NCBI GenBank assembly: GCA_003554785.1
Contig: PWHG01000056.1
Location: 1-34,982 of the forward strand
DNA length: 34,982 bases
Source of the DNA: Candidatus Falkowiibacteriota bacterium
Lineage (GTDB): Bacteria; Patescibacteriota; Patescibacteriia; Patescibacteriales; UBA12465
Direction: 5' to 3'
Shown: positions 31,333 through 34,982 of the stretch, piece after piece
How positions within the stretch are numbered: position 1 is the first letter of the stretch
Layout: each line of letters begins with the position of its first letter
Made by a program: the position numbers and the translations under genes
Notes under the pieces: model-generated
Database searches by the model: none
What the model was told of the DNA's origin: nothing
The model's input: the letters and a program-made list of their open reading frames with translations, nothing else

Positions 31333-32477
31333 GAATTTAAACTATTAAATATTTTTAAATACTCCTTGACAGTTTTTGACCATTTAAATTTGCTAGCTTG
31401 AAGTTGTCCCTTGACGATTAAATCTGATCTTAAGTTTTTATCATATATTAAAAGTTCCATTGCACTAGCTAAATCGTTTATATCGTAAGGATTAATGGTT
31501 AAAGCGGCCTTTTCCACTACCTCTGGTAAACTTGAAACATTGCTAGTTATAACTGGCAAGAGACGACACATGGCTTCAAGGGGCGGAAAACCAAAACCTT
31601 CATAAAAAGATGGGTAGGTTAAAAAACTGGCATGTTTATATAAAATTTCTCTTTCTTGACTACCTACGTAACCGATAAATTTAATATTATCTTTATAGGG
31701 AGAATTTTCGCGAGCTTGAAAAATTTCCCGATTCTTCCAACCCGGAGCTCCAGCTAAAACCAGTTGAGTATCAACTAGTCTAATATTTCTATCCCGTAGT
31801 ATATTATAGGCATAAATTAAACCGGAAATATTTTTTCTTGGTTCAATGTTTCCTAAATAAAGAATATAGTTTTTCTTAAGATTATGCTTTTTAAAAAAGT
31901 TTTTCTCTCTTTCTTTGTCAATTTCAACCTGCCTTCTATTTAATCCGGAATATACTAAATGAACTTTTTTCTCCGGGACCCCTAAAAGCTCAATTATATC
32001 GGCTTTAGTATTTTTTGAAACTGCGATTATTGAGTGACAATTTTTTACTTGAGCCTTTAAATTAATAGCCTGGTGCCAAAAGTTTTTTCGTCGACTAAAA
32101 TACTTAGGGGAGCGAAGAAAAGATAAATCATGAATAGTGAGCACATGTTTGGTATCATGGCTTAAATTAGTAAAATTAAAATGCGGTGACCAAAAAACAT
32201 CAACTCCGCCCATTAGTTTATCTATCTTAGGTCTTTTAAGAGCTTTTTGACCCAAATAATTAAATAATTTATTGGGATATTTAGTGGACACTAATTTTGA
32301 ACGCTCCCCTTGCCATTTTGACATTTTATCTTCTATATTTGTGAATGAATTATAAAAAAGACGATATTTGTGATCGTCAGGATTTTTGATTAATTCAGTT
32401 AATAAATTAGCAGAGTAATGAGCAATACCACTATAGTAGCGATCCATTAAAACTCTTATATCAACCCCAATTTTCAT
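31329..32477 (-). CDS. Glycosyltransferase family 4
   Basis: A 382-residue GT-B fold enzyme. The N terminus MKIGVDIRVLMDRYYSGIAHYSAN gives the acceptor-side glycine loop. ILYLGNIEPRKNISGLIYAY (near 205) opens the Glycos_transf_1 domain, and FYEGFGFPPLEAM (near 300) is the EX7E motif, followed by PVITSNVSSLPEV. It resembles mannosyltransferase-type family members that act in polysaccharide or S-layer glycan synthesis. It overlaps genes on both sides by 4 nt (ATGA), and works with the next GT4 and the priming transferase upstream. Confidence 0.88.
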   Translation of the reverse strand: MKIGVDIRVLMDRYYSGIAHYSANLLTELIKNPDDHKYRLFYNSFTNIEDKMSKWQGERSKLVSTKYPNKLFNYLGQKALKRPKIDKLMGGVDVFWSPHFNFTNLSHDTKHVLTIHDLSFLRSPKYFSRRKNFWHQAINLKAQVKNCHSIIAVSKNTKADIIELLGVPEKKVHLVYSGLNRRQVEIDKEREKNFFKKHNLKKNYILYLGNIEPRKNISGLIYAYNILRDRNIRLVDTQLVLAGAPGWKNREIFQARENSPYKDNIKFIGYVGSQEREILYKHASFLTYPSFYEGFGFPPLEAMCRLLPVITSNVSSLPEVVEKAALTINPYDINDLASAMELLIYDKNLRSDLIVKGQLQASKFKWSKTVKEYLKIFNSLNS

Positions 32478-33616
32478 AGATTATAATTAGTTTTTTTAAT
32501 AATAAACTGTCTAATAGCTTCTTTAAAATTATCAGTTTTAAATTTTAAAGCTTCTTTTCGAATATTATTTGAGTCCCAAATTAGTTGTCCACTCTCAGTT
32601 TTTTGTTTGAATTCTTTTAACACTTCCTTTACAGCTTCTTTGTTTTGTTGATGGAAAAATAAACCGCTTTCTTTATTTTTAACAGTTTCTAAAGCTCCAC
32701 CTTTGCTATAAGCGATTACAGGGCGACCAGAAGCTAGCGACTCAATAACTGTAATACCAAAGTCTTCTTCTTGTGGGTTTAAATATGCTTGAGTCTGACT
32801 ATATAACTTAGCCAACTGCTGACTATTTACTCTTCCTAAAAATTCAATATTTTTTGCATTTTTTGCCAATTTTTTTAAACGTTTTAAATCAACACCATCA
32901 CCAAAAACTTTTAATTTATAATCTTCACCTAAATCTAGAAAAGCTTCAATTAATATGTCAATTCTTTTATATGGAGCCAACCTACAACCTGCTAAAAAAT
33001 ACTGATCTTCTTTTTTTTGATGACTTAAATCAGAACTATAGAACTTATCTACATTTACTGGCGGATATATCACCTCACTAGAGCGACGATAATATTTTTC
33101 AATTCTTTTTTTAACTGTCTCTGAGTTGGAAATAAAATGGTCAACTCGTGAAGCCGCCACGTAATCCCAAACTCGCAAGCGATTCAAAACTAATGAAATA
33201 ATTTTTTTAAAATATTTATTATATTTTAACTCATTAATATATTGATGAGTATCGCTCCATAAATATCTAGTCGGAGTGTGGCAATAGCAAATATGAGGAG
33301 TGTCGGGTAATGTTATTACTCCTTTAGCAAATGAACTAGTGTCAGAAATTACCAGATCAAATTCTCGCAAATCAAAAAACTCTACTGCCATTGGCATTAG
33401 ACTTAAATACCATTTATAACGCTTAACTCCCAAAGGAAGTTTTTGGATTATAGATGACTCAATTTGACGACCCTGAAAGCGCTTTTTTACCTTCTCTTTG
33501 TCATAGAGTAATGTATAAATTACCGCTTGCGGAAACATAGAAGATATAACTTCAAGAACTTTTTCAGCACCGCCATCTTGAGCTAGGTGATCGTGTATTA
33601 AAGCAACTTTTAACAT
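32474..33616 (-). CDS. Glycosyltransferase family 4
   Basis: A 380-residue GT-B enzyme. MLKVALIHDHLAQDGGAEKVLEVI holds the GGAEK loop, CYCHTPTRYLWSD (near 110) is typical of WbaZ-like mannosyltransferases, and YPPVNVDKFY precedes the C-terminal domain. EEDFGITVIESLASGRPVIAYSKGG (near 285) carries the EX7E motif and nucleotide-sugar site. It follows the priming glycosylphosphotransferase by 2 nt and probably adds the second sugar. Sugar specificity is not certain. Confidence 0.88.
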   Translation of the reverse strand: MLKVALIHDHLAQDGGAEKVLEVISSMFPQAVIYTLLYDKEKVKKRFQGRQIESSIIQKLPLGVKRYKWYLSLMPMAVEFFDLREFDLVISDTSSFAKGVITLPDTPHICYCHTPTRYLWSDTHQYINELKYNKYFKKIISLVLNRLRVWDYVAASRVDHFISNSETVKKRIEKYYRRSSEVIYPPVNVDKFYSSDLSHQKKEDQYFLAGCRLAPYKRIDILIEAFLDLGEDYKLKVFGDGVDLKRLKKLAKNAKNIEFLGRVNSQQLAKLYSQTQAYLNPQEEDFGITVIESLASGRPVIAYSKGGALETVKNKESGLFFHQQNKEAVKEVLKEFKQKTESGQLIWDSNNIRKEALKFKTDNFKEAIRQFIIKKTNYNL

Positions 33617-33618
33617 AT

Positions 33619-34982
33619 TTATTCAGCTTGGCGATTTTTAATAACCGCCAAAGGTGTTTTAAGTAATATAGAAAAATCTAAAAGCATTGACCAATTTTCA
33701 ATATAATATAAATCAAGCTTGACTTCTTCTTCAAACATTAAATCACTGCGACCAGAAATTTGCGCTAGTCCAGTAATTCCTGGCTTTATAGTCAATGTTT
33801 TTTTATGATGTTTTTCATATTTAGCCACTTCTTCTGGTAAGTGTGGTCTTGGACCTACTAAACTCATTTTACCAGTAAATACTAAAAATAACTCAGGAAG
33901 TTCATCAATTGAAAAACGACGAATAAAGCGACCAAAACTAGTAATTCTGGGATCATCTTTAATTTTAACCAGTGGTCCATCTTGTCGAATATTTTTCTCA
34001 GCTAATTCCCTGTAGCGCATACTATCAGCTCCTGGAATCATGGAGCGAAATTTAAAATAACGAAATGTTTTCCCACCCTCACCAACTCTAAGCAGTGGAC
34101 TACCATCATCTTTTCTAGAGAAAAAAATCGGACCTTTTGAATCTAATTTAATTATTATCACCGTTAAAAGAAGAATTGGTGATAAAATAATAATTAAAAG
34201 AGCTGAAGCTATAATATCAAACAATCGCTTAGAAATTCTTCCCCAACCATCAAGAGTGGTTTTTTTTACCTCCACAACAGGAATACCAATTATTTCTAAA
34301 ACTTCACTACGAAGAACTTTTATCTCCAATAAATCGGCGACATAGCGAAAGCCAATATGATTTTCTGAAGCAAAATCATATAATCTCAAAGTTTCTACTT
34401 TACTTAAATTTGGATCACTTTGAATAACTTCATCAACTGGATTTTCTTTTAAATACTCAGCTAATTCTTTTGAAGTTTCTAAGGAAAAATCAGACAAATG
34501 TTTTACCACCTTAAAACCTTGCTTTCTATTACTTCTAAACTCATCCTTTAACTTCTCACTACTTTGACTATCACCAACTAAAACAATTCTATGAATTCCT
34601 ACTCCATATTTAAATAAATATCGTTTTAACCAACGAATAAACATTCGTCCCAGAGATACATAAATAAAAGCTAAAACAAAACCAACTAAAACGATAAAAC
34701 GTGAATCAAATAGATCACGTTGAAAAAATATAATAATTGACAAAACTGCCAACCCACTAAAACAAGCCAGAAAAACTCTAGACAACTCTCTTGCAAATCT
34801 CCCCAAACCTCCAACTTGATAAAGTCCTGAGATAGCAAAAACTGCAATCCAGATTAAAGCTACCACTAATAAAATTTGAAAATACTCATTAAAAGGAAGG
34901 TCAAATATAACTGGTCTGATATCAGCATAATAATGGGAAAAGCGAAGGTAATACGCAGAAAGACCAGCTAAAATTAGCATTA
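33619..34982 (-). CDS. Polyprenyl-phosphate sugar-phosphate transferase (WbaP/WcaJ-like), 5' end missing
   Basis: The priming enzyme that moves a sugar-1-phosphate onto undecaprenyl phosphate to begin a surface glycan. An N-terminal region of membrane segments and a CoA-binding-like domain (VLVGDSQSSEKL) leads to the catalytic half. That half starts with the reentrant helix KRLFDIIASALLIIILSPIL and has GPIFFSRKDD, FRYFKFRSM, RRFSIDELPELF, SLVGPRPHLPEEV and GITGLAQISGRSDL. The frame begins at an ATG at 34980, inside a hydrophobic segment, while family members usually have about 15-20 residues before this point, so the true start probably lies outside the window. It heads the second glycan operon. 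Confidence 0.88.
   Translation of the reverse strand, partial: MLILAGLSAYYLRFSHYYADIRPVIFDLPFNEYFQILLVVALIWIAVFAISGLYQVGGLGRFARELSRVFLACFSGLAVLSIIIFFQRDLFDSRFIVLVGFVLAFIYVSLGRMFIRWLKRYLFKYGVGIHRIVLVGDSQSSEKLKDEFRSNRKQGFKVVKHLSDFSLETSKELAEYLKENPVDEVIQSDPNLSKVETLRLYDFASENHIGFRYVADLLEIKVLRSEVLEIIGIPVVEVKKTTLDGWGRISKRLFDIIASALLIIILSPILLLTVIIIKLDSKGPIFFSRKDDGSPLLRVGEGGKTFRYFKFRSMIPGADSMRYRELAEKNIRQDGPLVKIKDDPRITSFGRFIRRFSIDELPELFLVFTGKMSLVGPRPHLPEEVAKYEKHHKKTLTIKPGITGLAQISGRSDLMFEEEVKLDLYYIENWSMLLDFSILLKTPLAVIKNRQAE

Noticed and set aside
1-34982. CRISPR arrays or insertion sequences
   Set aside because: No regularly spaced repeat array, no transposase frame and no terminal inverted repeats were seen.

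Overview
The window is A+T-rich bacterial chromosome, most likely from a Candidate Phyla Radiation (Patescibacteria, perhaps Parcubacteria-like) genome. This rests on several things seen together: compact operons with 1-14 nt overlaps, few visible Shine-Dalgarno sequences, tRNA genes without encoded CCA, an archaeal-type class I aldolase, and several membrane proteins of a kind I associate with CPR genomes. The taxonomic call is inference. TGA is an ordinary stop here (several ATGA overlaps), so the code is not the UGA-recoded one of Gracilibacteria/Absconditabacteria.

Layout. 1-2076: a frameshifted lipoprotein gene facing away from an Hef/Mph1-like helicase that ends in a perfect beta-clamp-binding pentapeptide. 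2094-3732 (minus): a 33-codon ORF, a CPA2-type antiporter and a small holin-like membrane protein. 3810-5881 (minus): greA, lysS, tRNA-Gln and a terminator. 5915-11054 (minus): a surface-glycan operon (flippase, GT4, GT2, DUF192, O-antigen-ligase-like). 11132-13544 (plus): rpmE, a region with two long hairpins, prfA and prmC. 13528-17242 (minus): membrane protein, rodA, rplY (L25/Ctc), DUF3048 protein. 17307-18215 (plus): class I FBP aldolase. 18284-26143 (minus): a membrane protein with an H1-like tail, dnaE, a SurA-N-like protein and a pilin-domain membrane protein, the last following parA-parB (27795-26154). 27882-29304 (plus): tRNA-Leu, an AbiE-like toxin-antitoxin pair and a repeated tRNA 3' end. 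29358-34982 (minus): a broken receiver-like gene, a small membrane protein, mnmA, two GT4 genes and a polyprenyl-phosphate sugar-phosphate transferase cut by the window edge.

The most interesting structure is at 27946-29267. A 24-bp exact direct repeat of the tRNA-Leu 3' end bounds a 1.3-kb segment that holds only the AbiE-like pair, a set of 10-bp-phased repeats and an 18-bp palindrome. A strong terminator that looks like the original tRNA-Leu terminator lies just beyond the right-hand repeat. This is the signature of site-specific integration into a tRNA gene, but no recombinase gene is present, so it looks like a cargo-only mini-island or the remnant of a larger one.

The genes cover cell-surface glycan assembly (two loci), envelope and cell shape (rodA), translation (lysS, prfA, prmC, rpmE, rplY, mnmA, tRNAs), replication and segregation (dnaE, parAB, helicase) and one mobile defence/addiction module.
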